From positions 39,879,453 through 39,943,452 of the forward strand of contig JAOANR010000014.1 of NCBI GenBank assembly GCA_030278955.1: a stretch of 64,000 bases of DNA. The letters run 5' to 3'. Below the pieces are notes generated by a model. That model did not search any database. It had not been told where the DNA came from and saw nothing but the letters and a program-made list of their open reading frames with translations. Source of the stretch: Hygrophila difformis (lineage: Eukaryota; Streptophyta; Magnoliopsida; Lamiales; Acanthaceae). The position numbers and the translations under genes are program-made. Shown here in pieces: positions 21,210 to 32,539 of the stretch. Position 1 is the first letter of the stretch. Each line of letters starts with the position of its first letter.

Positions 21210-21817
21210 TAGGGCTGGGGAAAAATACCGAATATACCGCATACCGTACATATTGTACCGAAAAAATACCGAGAATACCGAAATTTCCGGTATACCGTAA
21301 TTTTCGGTACGGTATGATACCGTACCGAAATCTTACGGTACGGTAACGGTATAAATTTTTTGATACCGCGGTATACCGTTACCGTACCGAACTTCGGTAT
21401 ATACCGCGGTATCGGTATATCGGTATGTACCGATTCTTCGGTATGTCGGTATATACCGCGATACCGATATATACCGCAATACCGATATGCTGGTATATAG
21501 AGAATGTTCGGTATGTCGGTATATACCGCAGTACCGGTATGTCGATATGTAGCGAATGTTCGGTATGTCGGTATATACCGTGATACCGGTATGCCGGTAT
21601 GTACCGAAGGTTCGGTATACCGGTATATACCGAATATACCGAAATGTCGGTATGGCAACGGTATGGAAATTTTTCATACCGAAAATTTCGGTATACCGAA
21701 GATCGGTATACCGAAAGGTGCGGTACGGCAACGGTATGAAAATTTCCATACCGTAAAGTTCGGTACGGTATACGGTACGGCGAAATTTTTTCGGTATACC
21801 GTACCGAACCACCCCTA
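21210..21817. mobile_element. hAT-like non-autonomous element made of palindromic GGTATACC-type repeats (608 bp)
   Basis: The element starts TAGGGCTGGGG and ends ACCACCCCTA. It is flanked by perfect 8-bp direct repeats CTCCCATC (21202-21209 and 21818-21825), the hAT signature. Nearly all of it is composed of degenerate CGGTATATACCG, GGTACGGTA and GGTATACCG motifs that are self-complementary. The sequence is therefore open in most frames and yields Tyr/Arg/Ile/Pro-rich translations that are artefacts of the repeat. No transposase is encoded. Confidence 0.85.
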
Positions 21818-22098
21818 CTCCCATCAAAATATGAGAGCATATTTTATTTAATTGTTATGTTGGATGGTGAATCTGGTATATTTAAGTTATTCAACGTGTA
21901 AATTTAAACAAATGTTATTGCGAAATTAAACAACCAATCTCCAAATTACTGAGTATTCAATTGAAGCCGGTTTTGTTCCACCGCATAAAGTAAGAGAATT
22001 AAGTGTTGGAATATTCCATTCATGTGGGGCATCTTATTTATTCTCAATAATAATCGCAATTTGCCAAATATAACATGGAGTATGTGTGTCAGGTAATT

Positions 22099-22203
22099 TT
22101 TTAAATAATAATAATAATAATAATTAATAACAATAACAATAATAATAATAGTAATAATAATCCTATTTACATAGTCAAGCAAAGAAAATAATCCTATTTA
22201 CTC

Positions 22204-22262
<59 letters not shown>

Positions 22263-22265
22263 CCT
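22099..22265 (+). repeat. TAA/ATA microsatellites
   Basis: Two runs (about 22104-22160, imperfect; about 22205-22262, nearly pure) share a TCCTATTTA flank that occurs three times (22162, 22192 and 22262), suggesting slippage or duplication of the unit with its flank. Confidence 0.85.
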
Positions 22266-22586
22266 ATTTATTATTATTGCACTGAAATATCAGTGGCTGT
22301 GCCTGTGGCTGATGATACAAAAACCCATTGGCTATCAGTCCCACTGTATTGAACCTTTTACTCCTTGTTTACTAAAACAACCAACCTTCCAATTGTTTTA
22401 TCGCCCAAAACACAACCCATTATCCCAAAATGACCAAAAGGGCAGTCCAATCCAAGCCCTTGCAGCCAGAACCTTCCGAGGGCAAAGTAGTAATCCCCTT
22501 ATAGGCGGTTTGCTTGGGGAAGGGGTCGGGATTCAGGGGCGATGATATCGATGGTCCAACTCTCAACAATCCTCGGCCGTTCGATT

Positions 22587-22596
22587 GTATATAAGC
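22587..22596 (+). promoter_or_regulatory. TATA box of the aldolase gene
   Basis: GTATATAAGC lies about 115 bp upstream of the start codon. A pyrimidine-rich leader (TTTCTCTTTTCC, CTTCCTTCTTGCC) follows, as in strongly expressed plant housekeeping genes. Confidence 0.75.
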
Positions 22597-22709
22597 GGAC
22601 TTAGCGTGATCTTTCGCTGCATACCAACGGGCAGTTTCTCTTTTCCAGTCTCTTCTTTGTTCCTTACACTTCCTTCTTGCCTCTACGCTTTAGATCTTGT
22701 TCACTAACC

Positions 22710-24537
22710 ATGTCTGCCTACGTCGGAAAGTACGCCGGTACGTGTTCTTAACGATCTCGATTTCTGTTTGTTTGGATCCGTTTGTGTTTTTGTTGTCGTG
22801 TTGTTTAGTAGATCTTGGATTTTTGTTGTTGCTTGACTTTGGTTTGTTTGTTGACGTTGAGATCCTGAGTTTTTTGGAACTGATATTGGGTTGAATTTTT
22901 GATAACGAAATTTATGTGGATCTTTTTGTAGCGGGTGATGAGTTTTGATTTATAGCGTGGATGTTTTTATCAGTCTGTGTATATTGATTAGATCGAAGTC
23001 GATTTAATTGATTTATGGTTTATGCTGTTGGAAACGAGAGGTTTTCGATGATTTACCACCTGGTTCGATTTTGTACTTGGCTCAACTTATAGCGCTTCTT
23101 GTGTTGCTATCTGTTTTGGTTAATGGTTTCTGTACAGTTGAGTTTTTATCTCGAGTTTTTCAGATCTGAATCTGTTTTCTTTAATGTTGTTTTCAAAATG
23201 GAGTATGCCTGATCTGTGTTCGTTTTGCATTAATTTGGCATTTCTTTTTCCCAGTAATCCGGTCAGTAGTTTACCACACAAATCAATTTCTCGTTATGAA
23301 AACCGTAATAAATCAATAAATTCTATATTATCTGTGTACCTATATGTTTGTCTAAACCCTATCCGAACGTAAAATTTGGTTGCTTGTTGCAGATGAGCTT
23401 ATTGCCAATGCTGCATACATTGGCACTCCTGGAAAGGGTATTCTTGCTGCTGATGAGTCTACCGGGACAATTGGCAAACGTTTATCCAGCATCAATGTCG
23501 AAAATGTTGAGACGAACAGAAGGGCTCTTCGTGAGCTTCTTTTCACCACTCCCGGTGCCCTTCAATACCTCAGCGGAGTTATCCTCTTTGAGGAAACTTT
23601 GTATCAGAAAACTGCCGCAGGTTTATATCATATCTAATATTTTGTGTAATTGTGTTAACTACATTTAAGGGAGGAAAGTAAGGGACAACAATTGCACATT
23701 CTTTTTTAACTTTCAGGCAAGCCTTTTGTTGATGTGTTGAAGGAGGGTGGTGTCCTCCCTGGTATCAAGGTCGACAAGGGTACCGTTGAGCTTGCGGGAA
23801 CCAATGGCGAGACCACTACTCAGGGTCTCGATGGGCTTGCCCAACGTTGCCAACAATACTACGCGGCTGGTGCTCGTTTTGCCAAGTGGAGAGCTGTGTT
23901 GAAGATTGGACCAAACGAGCCATCACAACTTGCCATTAACGAGAATGCCAACGGCCTTGCTCGTTATGCCATCATCTGCCAGGAGAATGGTCTGGTCCCC
24001 ATTGTTGAGCCTGAGATCCTCGTGGACGGCTCCCATGACATCCACAAATCCGCTGATGTAACGGAACGCGTTCTGGCTGCCTGCTACAAGGCATTGAATG
24101 ACCACCACGTCCTCCTCGAGGGAACCCTGTTGAAACCCAACATGGTCACTCCAGGATCAGACGCCCCAAAGGTTGCCCCCGAGGTTGTTGCAGAGTACAC
24201 CGTGCGTACCCTGCAAAGAACAGTGCCTGCTGCAGTTCCAGCTATTGTGTTCTTGTCCGGTGGGCAGAGTGAAGAAGAGGCCACACTCAACCTGAACGCC
24301 ATGAACAGACTGGAAACCAAGAAGCCCTGGAGCCTTTCCTTCTCTTTCGGACGTGCACTCCAGCAGAGCACCCTCAAGGCATGGGCGGGAAAAGATGAAA
24401 ACATCCCCAAGGCCCAGGAGGCATTCCTGACCCGCGCCAAGGCCAACTCTGAAGCAACCCTCGGAACATACAAGGGCAGCGTTACTTTGAGCGAGGGTGC
24501 ATCCGAGAGCCTCCATGTCAAGGACTACAAGTACTAG
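22710..24537 (+). CDS. FBA: Cytosolic class I fructose-bisphosphate aldolase (358 aa, three exons)
   Basis: Catalyses reversible cleavage of fructose-1,6-bisphosphate to glyceraldehyde-3-phosphate and dihydroxyacetone phosphate in glycolysis and gluconeogenesis. Exons are 22710-22737, 23393-23620 and 23717-24537, joined at GT-AG introns, giving 1077 nt. The short first exon encodes MSAYVGKYA and the split codon resolves to Asp before [22 protein letters not shown]. Other blocks are [35 protein letters not shown] and [11 protein letters not shown], with VEPEI carrying a catalytic-region Glu. The Schiff-base Lys is at about residue 225 in [12 protein letters not shown], and a phosphate-binding SGGQSEEEA follows. 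The chain ends DYKY, the C-terminal Tyr needed for full activity. The lack of a transit peptide and the 358-aa length mark the cytosolic rather than plastid isoform. No lesion is seen. Confidence 0.97.
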
Positions 24538-24690
24538 TTTGATTTCTAATCTTCTGAGAGAAGAGGGTGAGAGTGGCGGCCGTAATCATCATTTTGGTTT
24601 TTGGACTTGTGCTTTTATAAGTTTTATGCGCCTGGTTTTCATGTTCCTATCCTAGACTTGTTTTTAATAATGAGCTTGACTGTGAACACT
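24538..24690 (+). terminator. 3' untranslated region of the aldolase gene
   Basis: After TAG 24535-24537, T-rich DNA and an AATAAT at about 24666 are candidate polyadenylation signals. The exact cleavage site cannot be seen. Confidence 0.5.
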
Positions 24691-25704
24691 ATAGTTGAGA
24701 TTTGGGTGGTTTTTGTTTGGTTACTATAATCATATGCTGCCTGCCTGCCTTCTTTCATGTCCCTTTGTGATGGCACTTTAAAGTTCAGGGCTTTACTGCT
24801 TCACTGGTTTAACCTGAGCTGCCATTTTATACGCTGTTGTTAATCACAATTCAAAATGCTCACTTTTTGTTGCGGCGTTCATCAAGTTTCTTGCCTGTTT
24901 TTAAGATGCAAGTGATTTTAGTTGTTCTTTGGAGTTTGATAAAAACTCTTTACTGGAAATTCGAATAACCCCGCATTTACTTGGTGAATTAGTAAGTTGT
25001 TTTTCTGTGGATTGGGCGTGTATTTTGTTTGTGAACGAATTAAGAAGTATGCTGGGTGCTTGTTTTGTTGGTCAATCTAAATACTAGTAGTACTATCGGG
25101 TTGTTGACCACCTCCTAGGAGATTTCTGTTAATATAGTTCGAGACTCAATTGAGAAAATTACCCGTTTGTTTGATTGAGTATGGTACCATCGACAAAAAA
25201 AGAACGGAAAATAAGGGCCCAATCCCAAAAGCCAAAACTTTCTTTTAGTATACGCCCGGATTGGATGATGGAAAAACCAGCAAGCTACGGCTTTCAAGCT
25301 TACCTATTAATTTTGTGAAAAAATCTTTCAGCTTGTTTTCTCTATAAATAATGCAAGCCTTTCTCTAAGTTGTTGGCAAGCTTGAAAGCCTTGAAAGATA
25401 ATTATATTGATATTAAAGGCGTGATGTAATTGCCCTCTAGCAAAGCGAGAGCAATAAATTGCCTTTGTTTTTCTATATATAAAGGATTGTGAAAAGATTG
25501 GAAGACCTTTTTTCTTTCAGTTTGCACTCCATCACCTATTTTGACTCAAATACTACACCCCACAAATTCTTTACCAAATAATTAACAATCATAATCTGCA
25601 CTTAGTTCCCGCGGGTCTAGTTATTTTCCTTTTCATCGTTTTCTCTAGTCTATCTTGGCTGTTTCGCAAAAAAAAAAAAATTAACAATCTAACCATAATA
25701 ATTA
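24691..25704. other. Intergenic region with an inverted repeat
   Basis: No gene is seen. GGCTTTCAAGCTTACC (about 25289-25304) and GGCAAGCTTGAAAGCC (about 25375-25390) are near-perfect inverted copies about 70 bp apart. A TATA-like CTCTATAAATAATG lies between them. Confidence 0.5.
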
Positions 25705-25976
25705 CTCCCTCCGTCCCATATTTATCTTCTTCGACACTGTAGATACGGAGTTTAAGAAAGTTGTATTTTATTATTTTCATGTGTACTTTTTGAGGGGTAA
25801 ATTTGTCTTTTTTTGTCATGTAGTGCAATTGTTATAAAATTAAGGATTGGTTTTTCTGTAAATATATGGACATGTAGGGATATTTTAGTAAAAAAAAATT
25901 CCCTTTTTGGGGTAGGAAGATAAATGTGGGACGTCCAAAAACAGAAAGTAAGAAGATAAATATGGGACGGAGAGAG
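25705..25976. mobile_element. Stowaway MITE (272 bp)
   Basis: Terminal inverted repeats CTCCCTCCGTCCCATATTTA and its mirror (about 25949-25976) extend close to 30 bp with few mismatches and are bounded by TA dinucleotides (25703-25704 and 25977-25978). These are the marks of Tc1/mariner-derived Stowaway elements. No coding sequence. Confidence 0.9.
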
Positions 25977-27090
25977 TAATTCAAAACGAGAGAAGAGAGC
26001 GAGAGAGAGCGGGAGAGAAGAGAGAGGACGAACGAAGAGGAGGAACGAGAGAGAGCATCCGAGAGTGGAGGAGAACTAAACGACACCAAAAGAAGAAGAA
26101 AGGAAGGGAGGCGAGCCCTAATCCCGCTCTCACACCCTACAGGACGAACGAAGAGGAGGAAGAGAAGTGTGAGCATTTTGAAGTTGCTATCGTTCAAACC
26201 CTAGAGGACGAAGAGGAGGCATTCAACTGCAATTCCCCAATATTAGAAGCAATAATATCATTCAAGAGGAAGCCACAACAATCAGAAGAGGCCGAGCATA
26301 CCAATCTGGGTAATGGGAAATTTTAATCGTTTTGTGGTTTTGTTGGTTGAAAATGGTATTATGTTAGGTTATGTGTAAGGTTTAATTTAAGATTTAAATT
26401 ATTATTATTTGGAATTTGTTTCTTTTTTTGGGCAATGTAATGAAGTTTCTTTAATTTGTTGAAATTGTGTGGGCAGTGTTGTTGATGAATGCTTGTAAAT
26501 TTGTAATGAGCACAATGTGTTCGATGAAATGTTCGAATAAATATCATTGTTTAAAATATTCAATTTTAAGATACATTGTTATTTTAACTGACGCATATTA
26601 ATGTTATGCAATGTTTGGTGGTATAATGCAATATTTTTGAGTGATTTGAAAGTACTTCATATGACAATGAGTTGGCGAGAAAAAAATTGAAAGAATATTA
26701 GTGTTTGCAATGTTTGCATGTAGAATGTAATAGTTTTAAGTTGTGTAATGAAATATTGGTGGAATTTAGATGAATGTTTGTTACATTTAATTTGAGATGA
26801 TTAATGGTTGATTGTGTTTGTTTGATTGGTTTTGTAGTTGTTGATTGGTGATAAAAAGTTGATAGAATATTGTGCTTTAGATAATTAGATGTTGAGAGTG
26901 TATGTTGAATGATAGTTTTTCGTTGTTTATTAATAGGTGTATGTTAGAGATATTGGATTTTGGTTGTATGTGATTGTAAATGTTGGTTTTATGATGTTGG
27001 ATTTTAAATGTGTGCTAAACAACCAAGTAAAGAAAATGTATCCAACAATATTTCAATTGTGGCAATACCTTATTTTTGAAAATTTAATAA
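25977..27090 (+). other. Intergenic region with purine-rich repeated segment
   Basis: From 25988 to about 26215 the plus strand is a GA-rich block containing GAGGACGAACGAAGAGGAGG-like copies near 26023, 26140 and a shortened one near 26201. It resembles a leader of an unknown transcript followed by an AT-rich intron-like stretch, but no coding exon could be supported. Confidence 0.4.
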
Positions 27091-30000
27091 GAGGACGGTG
27101 GAGGGGATGGTCATTTCGGACCGTCCCATACGATCTGAAGTGGACAGAATGGTGGGACGGTCCTCATAGACACCAGGACTGTCCCATACATTCTGAAGTG
27201 GACATAATGTATGGGACGGTTTCAGGACCGTCCCAATGACCATCCGAATATATTTATCTGTCTCCAACTTATTTACCACAAAATACAGCAATGGTTACTA
27301 AGTCTTCGCTTTGTTGATTACCACACTTCTAGTGATTTAGTTACCAATTTTTTACTCATTTCACATATATTCTCAATATATTTCCACCCACTTATTTGTT
27401 GCCAAACTACATGCTTGGTAAAAACTAACTTAAAACTTGGTAAAGAAAAACTTGAACTTGCTAAAATCACAAACTTATTACTTGGTAAAACACAAAATCT
27501 AAAACTTGGTAAAACCGTAATTCATAACTTGGTAAACCACAAACTTAAACTTGGTATCCATAGTTAAACGTTGGTAAAATACAAACAAATACTTGGTTAT
27601 GAGAAACATAAAACTTAGTAAAATTTGGTAAATGTACTTATGGTATAAGAATTTGGTATATTGTGCTAATTCACCAGTCTTGGTTAAATATGAAGGACAG
27701 TCCTGAAGACCTAAGGACGGTTTATGAATGGTGTCAAACTACATACATAATACTTGGTAAAGGATAACTTAAAACTTGGTAAAGAAAAGCTTGAACTTGA
27801 TAAAACCACATACTTATTACTTGGTAAAACACAAGCGTAAACTTGGTAAAACCACAAATCTAAAACTTGGTAAAACCGTAACTCAAAAAATTGGTAAACC
27901 ACAACTAAAACATTGGTAAAATACAAAGTAGATAATTGGTAAATGACAACATAAAACTTAGTAAAATTTGATAAATGCACTTATGGTATAACAATTTGGT
28001 GTATTGTGCTAATTCACTAGTTTTGGTTAAATCTGTAGGACGGTCCTGGAGACTAAAGGACGGCCACGAGAGGACGTCTCAACGCCGTTCCACATGTTCT
28101 GTTTGAAAGTAAGTGGTTAAATTACCACATTAGAGCAAAAATATTTACCATGTATACGATAAAATTTACCACCTCCATATGTAAATCCTTACCACCTTGA
28201 AGTTCGAATAAAACAAAATAAAATAATACTATATTAAAAAACTATCATTGGTAATAATATTAAATAAAAAATATATAATCTAATAAAATTGTTAAAAATA
28301 AAAAGTCTGTTAATTGAAGTTAGAATAATTAAATGTTTGAAAATAAATTCTATTATATCAAATAGGAAACTAAAATTCAATTATATCGGGCATTTAATTA
28401 TTTTATACTATATTACCATATGTATGCACACTATTTACCAGGTAAGATGCCAATCTGTTACCATAATATATGAAACTTGTATATGGACGATCAATGGACG
28501 GGAGATTACAACCGTGCATTGTACCATCCTCCACTCTCATACCCTTTCGATTTATTCTTTACCAAAACATTCATTAGGCATTACCGTTTCTGTTAAATTC
28601 TTTACCATGTTTTCTTGTTCATGGTTACCAAGTTCATGGACTTTAGTTACCACGTTAAAAAATATTCACTTTTTACATTCGTGTAAAGCAGTAACTAAGA
28701 AACCATGAGAGATTACTCCAATGAGAGCTTACCACGTAATGATAGAGCGTCAAAAAAATCTACGGGTAAAGACGTTAAACCTCATTGGAAAAATTTATTG
28801 AAACATATAACAATAGATGGGGAATAACGAACGAGTTCGAAGTGATGTTGATCAAGTAATTTAGCATGATCCCCAAAAAATATTTCACGTTGTTATTACG
28901 ATAGTAAAATACAATTGGATTATAATTATAATAAACAAAAACATATTTGGAACTTACTAACGAGCACATGGATGCTTCTAGCAATGAACGCAATGTGAGA
29001 CGCAAACGTATATGCCTCATTGGAGTATATACATACCATAGGATTCATGGTATGTTACATACCGTCACAATCTTTATGGCTTAAGATAATAAGACAATTC
29101 TACATTCATTTAGACGTAATAATGACATCGGTTTTGAACCCCAAACCCTTGAACGAATAAACATACCATGTTCGCTTATGTGGTTTACCACATTTACTGT
29201 ATATAGCATACCATTGGTCTAGGATAAACTTACCAAAATCTTGATCCACTGCTTACCACACATTTCTCTTGAAAACCCTAAACCCTACAATTTTAAAAAC
29301 TTTCAAACTATACAGTCATAAAATTCCTAAACCCCTAGAATATTAGAAAAAATAATATTCAAATTATTTTCAAATGAAGCTAAAGTTAATCAAATTTTAT
29401 AATTTAATATATCAACTTATTTTAAGTAGAAAATAAATTTAATTATATAATAAGCATGCAATATGTACATACTTATACTATATAAATAAAAAGAAAATAA
29501 AAATAGTATGTGCTTTTCCAAATTCATTTTTATGAGGTTTACCAAGATTATAATAATTTTTTACCAAGTTCATTTGTATGTGATTTACCAAGTTCAATTT
29601 TATATGATTTACCAAGTTCAATAGTATACGCTTTAGCAAGTGCATTGGTATGTGCTTTACCAAGTTCAAAGTATATTTTACGAAGTGTTTATTGTGTATT
29701 TTACCACGTTCTTTAGTATGTGCTTTTTTAAATTATTCACCAAATTTTTTAGTATGAGGTTTACCAAGTTTATTAGAATGTGGTTTAACATGTACATTAG
29801 TGTGTGCTTCACCATGTTCGTTGGTATGTGCTTTACTAAGTTTATTGGTATATGCTTTACCAAGTGATTATTGTGTATTTTACCACGTTGTCCTTATGTG
29901 GTTTACCACAAACATCACAGCATATTGGAGCCGTCCACCGAAGGTTCGTCCCACCATACTATGTTTTTCACTAAAACAAGGGACGGTCAATGGGACGGTC

Positions 30001-30465
30001 CATGATAACCGTCCCTTGACCGTGTGTTATTCACTGGAATTTTATTGTATTTGCCACGGTCTTGAGACTGTACACCAAGACCGTCCATGCTTCTGTATCA
30101 TCTTTGTACCAAGTTCTTTACATATATCATTACTAAAGCATACAGTTATTGTTACCAAGTTTCTTTCAATTTGTTTACCAAGTCCCTTAAAATTAATTAA
30201 GTATAGTGTCTATTTTATTTATACCAAATACCAGGTTATTAGTATGAGGTTTACCAAGTTTATGAGCATGTGCTTTACCAAATTCATGTGTATGAGTTTA
30301 CCAAGTTCATAAGTACGTGCTCGACCAATTTCATTGGAATCTGAACCACCAAATTCATTACCACGAGGTTTACCAAGTTCAAGAGAATGTGCTTTACGAA
30401 GTTCAACATTATGTTCTTTACCAAGTTCATGAGTATGAGTTTACCAAGGGCAATTGGAGGTATTT
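27091..30465. mobile_element. Fold-back-like non-coding element with opposed TTGGTAAA / TTTACCAA arrays
   Basis: The left part (about 27415-28015) carries dozens of CTTGGTAAAAC-type motifs in two tandem blocks, each closed by a GGTTAAAT...GGACGGTCCTG...GGACGG module. The right part (about 29515-30450) carries the reverse-complement motif TTTACCAAGTTCATxxGTATG at near-regular 30-35 bp spacing. Short GGACCGTCCC/GGGACGGTCC hairpins lie near the outer side of the left array and next to the right array (27118-27235, 29935-30090). No frame of note has protein-like composition. This layout suggests a fold-back or Mutator-like non-autonomous element; its exact ends and target duplication were not found. 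Confidence 0.55.
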
Positions 30466-31654
30466 GGGTATATTCTCAATAGGAGGGCAATTGAGTATTT
30501 TCTCACTTTTTGTCTTAATTAAGTTTGTGTTTGGTTTTTTGTTAAGTTTTCTAATTATGCAGGGCCTAAACTCTAATATTTGGAAATGTGGGGCTTTGAC
30601 TCAAAAAAAGTTTGGGAAGGGGTACTGGGCTGGGGTTTTCCCAAAAAAGAAAAGCCCCTTATCGGATTTGATTGAACCGATGTATCAAAAAAAAAAGCCC
30701 CTTATTGCCACCTTATTGGACGAATTCTTCGAATTCGGTTATTTTTGAACAGTCTAGTCTAGTGGGAGTTGGGACTACCACCTTATTGGGCCTCATTTAG
30801 CAGATAACTGGGCTCATTTATGGGGAAAAGTTAAATAAGCCCTAGAGATTTGTCACATGAGCCTTACACCTTAATAGACACCGGTCCAGATCAAATTATC
30901 AACTCCTATTACCATTTCTTCACCAGCCCATTCCATCTCCCCTTTTCACTTATTTATTTATTAATTTTATTTTACTTTTGCTTTTACTTTTATTTTTATT
31001 TATTTTCAGCTTTCTTTATTACACACACTGGCACTTTGATTAATTAACATCACTATAGCACGAAAGAAATACTGTTCTTTTATTATCCCATTAATGGATG
31101 GGCTGTTGTCTGTTGATGCTTCCTTCTAGCCTGTGCTTAAAATAGAAATGTCATTTCCTGAACAAAATTGTTTATTTTTTTAAGACAATCAAAAGACAAG
31201 AACTAGCTTGTTTCTATACATTTCAAATATTATAATATATATAGACGAATTTATTATTTTTAAACAAAAGCAAAAATAGTCTTATAATTATACTAAAGCA
31301 CATCCAAAGTTGCTGGCGTGGCATTGGATCGTAGTCCTCTTCAAGTTCATTTTGCTAAGCCAGATAACTTCTTGTTGTTTTATATAACAAATTAAAGGTT
31401 TTCAGATTAATTATATAATAATCTTTTGTACATACTCTTCAGTTTGTTCAGTTGATATATCACTTCCTGAAAAATGAATCTATGGTTGGATTTGATTTTG
31501 GATCATACTGTGTCAGTGTAGTATGCTGGAAAAATGAGTTTTTCTAGGCAACTTTGGATTAACATTTCCGGTCGGTTTGGTTGAGGGATCGTAGATTAAT
31601 AGTGGGAATATGATTGCTGAGAATGTAAGATTATTGGAAATATAATTTTACTGG
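30466..31654. other. Intergenic, no gene seen
   Basis: AT-rich spacer. A partial direct repeat AAGCCCCTTATYG occurs at 30653 and 30697. ACTGG at 31650-31654 is the candidate target duplication of the next element, unpaired because the other end is missing. Confidence 0.45.
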
Positions 31655-32336
31655 TGTTTGGCTGGTGATGAGCCAAGGACCTTTCTCTCCTCAAGGGAGG
31701 CTATCGGAAAAAGGATCAAACTGATTAACGGTCCGGATTAGTAATAATACGCCCAAACTTGACTAATTATGCCCAAACTTGACTGAATATTCTCTGAAAT
31801 TATAATGGCAAACTAGTACAATGGGGGAATCTACCAGTTGTTAAGAAACAACTGCGAATTCACCGGAAAAAGCTGAAACCAAACTACCGGTTGCTAAGGA
31901 ACAACGACGGATTTGGAAAGTAACCGCTACAAGCTAAGCTGGAGTCTAGGAAAAAATGTAAAGGAAAGCTGTAAAGAAAGCAATAAAAGATACAAAGAAT
32001 TAAATTTGATAAAGGAATTTGGGGGTTGGATTGATCTCCTGGATTATGTGCATGGCATCCTCTATTTATAGCCGGAGCTTGGTAACCGCTCCTCCGGCCT
32101 ATTCTCTTGAGCCGATTTTCGTCTTCCCCCTATCGGCTGGTTTGGCTTCATTTCGGCTGAAATCTCTTGTCTTTGAGACCTTCCTCTGTTTGGGCTCCTT
32201 ATCCGTTATAGATCGTCCTCCTTTCGTCTCTCGGCCCAATCAATTCTAAGCCCACCTCCTTTAAAAATCCTTCTTTGGCCCATGTTTTATGGCCCAATTA
32301 CCTTCTCGTGGCCCATCTCTTCTTATGGCCCCAACA
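31655..32336 (-). repeat. 3' LTR of Tat element 2 (682 bp)
   Basis: Begins TGTTTGGCTGGTGATGAGCC and ends CCCCAACA. The minus-strand TATAAATA (32063-32070) matches the position in element 1. Alignable with the element 1 LTRs throughout but clearly more diverged from either than they are from each other. Confidence 0.92.
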
Positions 32337-32539
32337 GATGCCCTCCTTACTTGGGCGAATTTTTATCTCTAAAAGGAGCCCAAGTAATTCTTTCCCGCTA
32401 TTCTCTGACGGTTATCTTCTTTTCTCGAGACACTCCGCCATCATTGCCCTACTTACGTAGATTGTCTCTTTTGAAGTAAACCGTCTTTCCTCTGCCCTTT
32501 TATATTCTTCTCTAATTTCTCCTTCGTTCATCTTCTCCG

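Noticed and set aside
21209..21851. Several 115-164 codon frames on both strands, rich in Tyr/Arg/Ile/Pro
   Set aside because: They are translations of the palindromic GGTATACC array in a hAT-like element; frames are open in most phases because the repeat lacks stops.
22697..22894. Hydrophobic 65-codon frame downstream of the aldolase first exon
   Set aside because: It lies across intron 1; T-rich intron sequence gives Phe/Leu/Val-rich translation.
29515..30450. CRISPR-like array (regular 30-35 bp spacing of a short motif)
   Set aside because: Plant nuclear context, degenerate 8-14 bp motif, no conserved repeat and unique-spacer structure and no cas genes.
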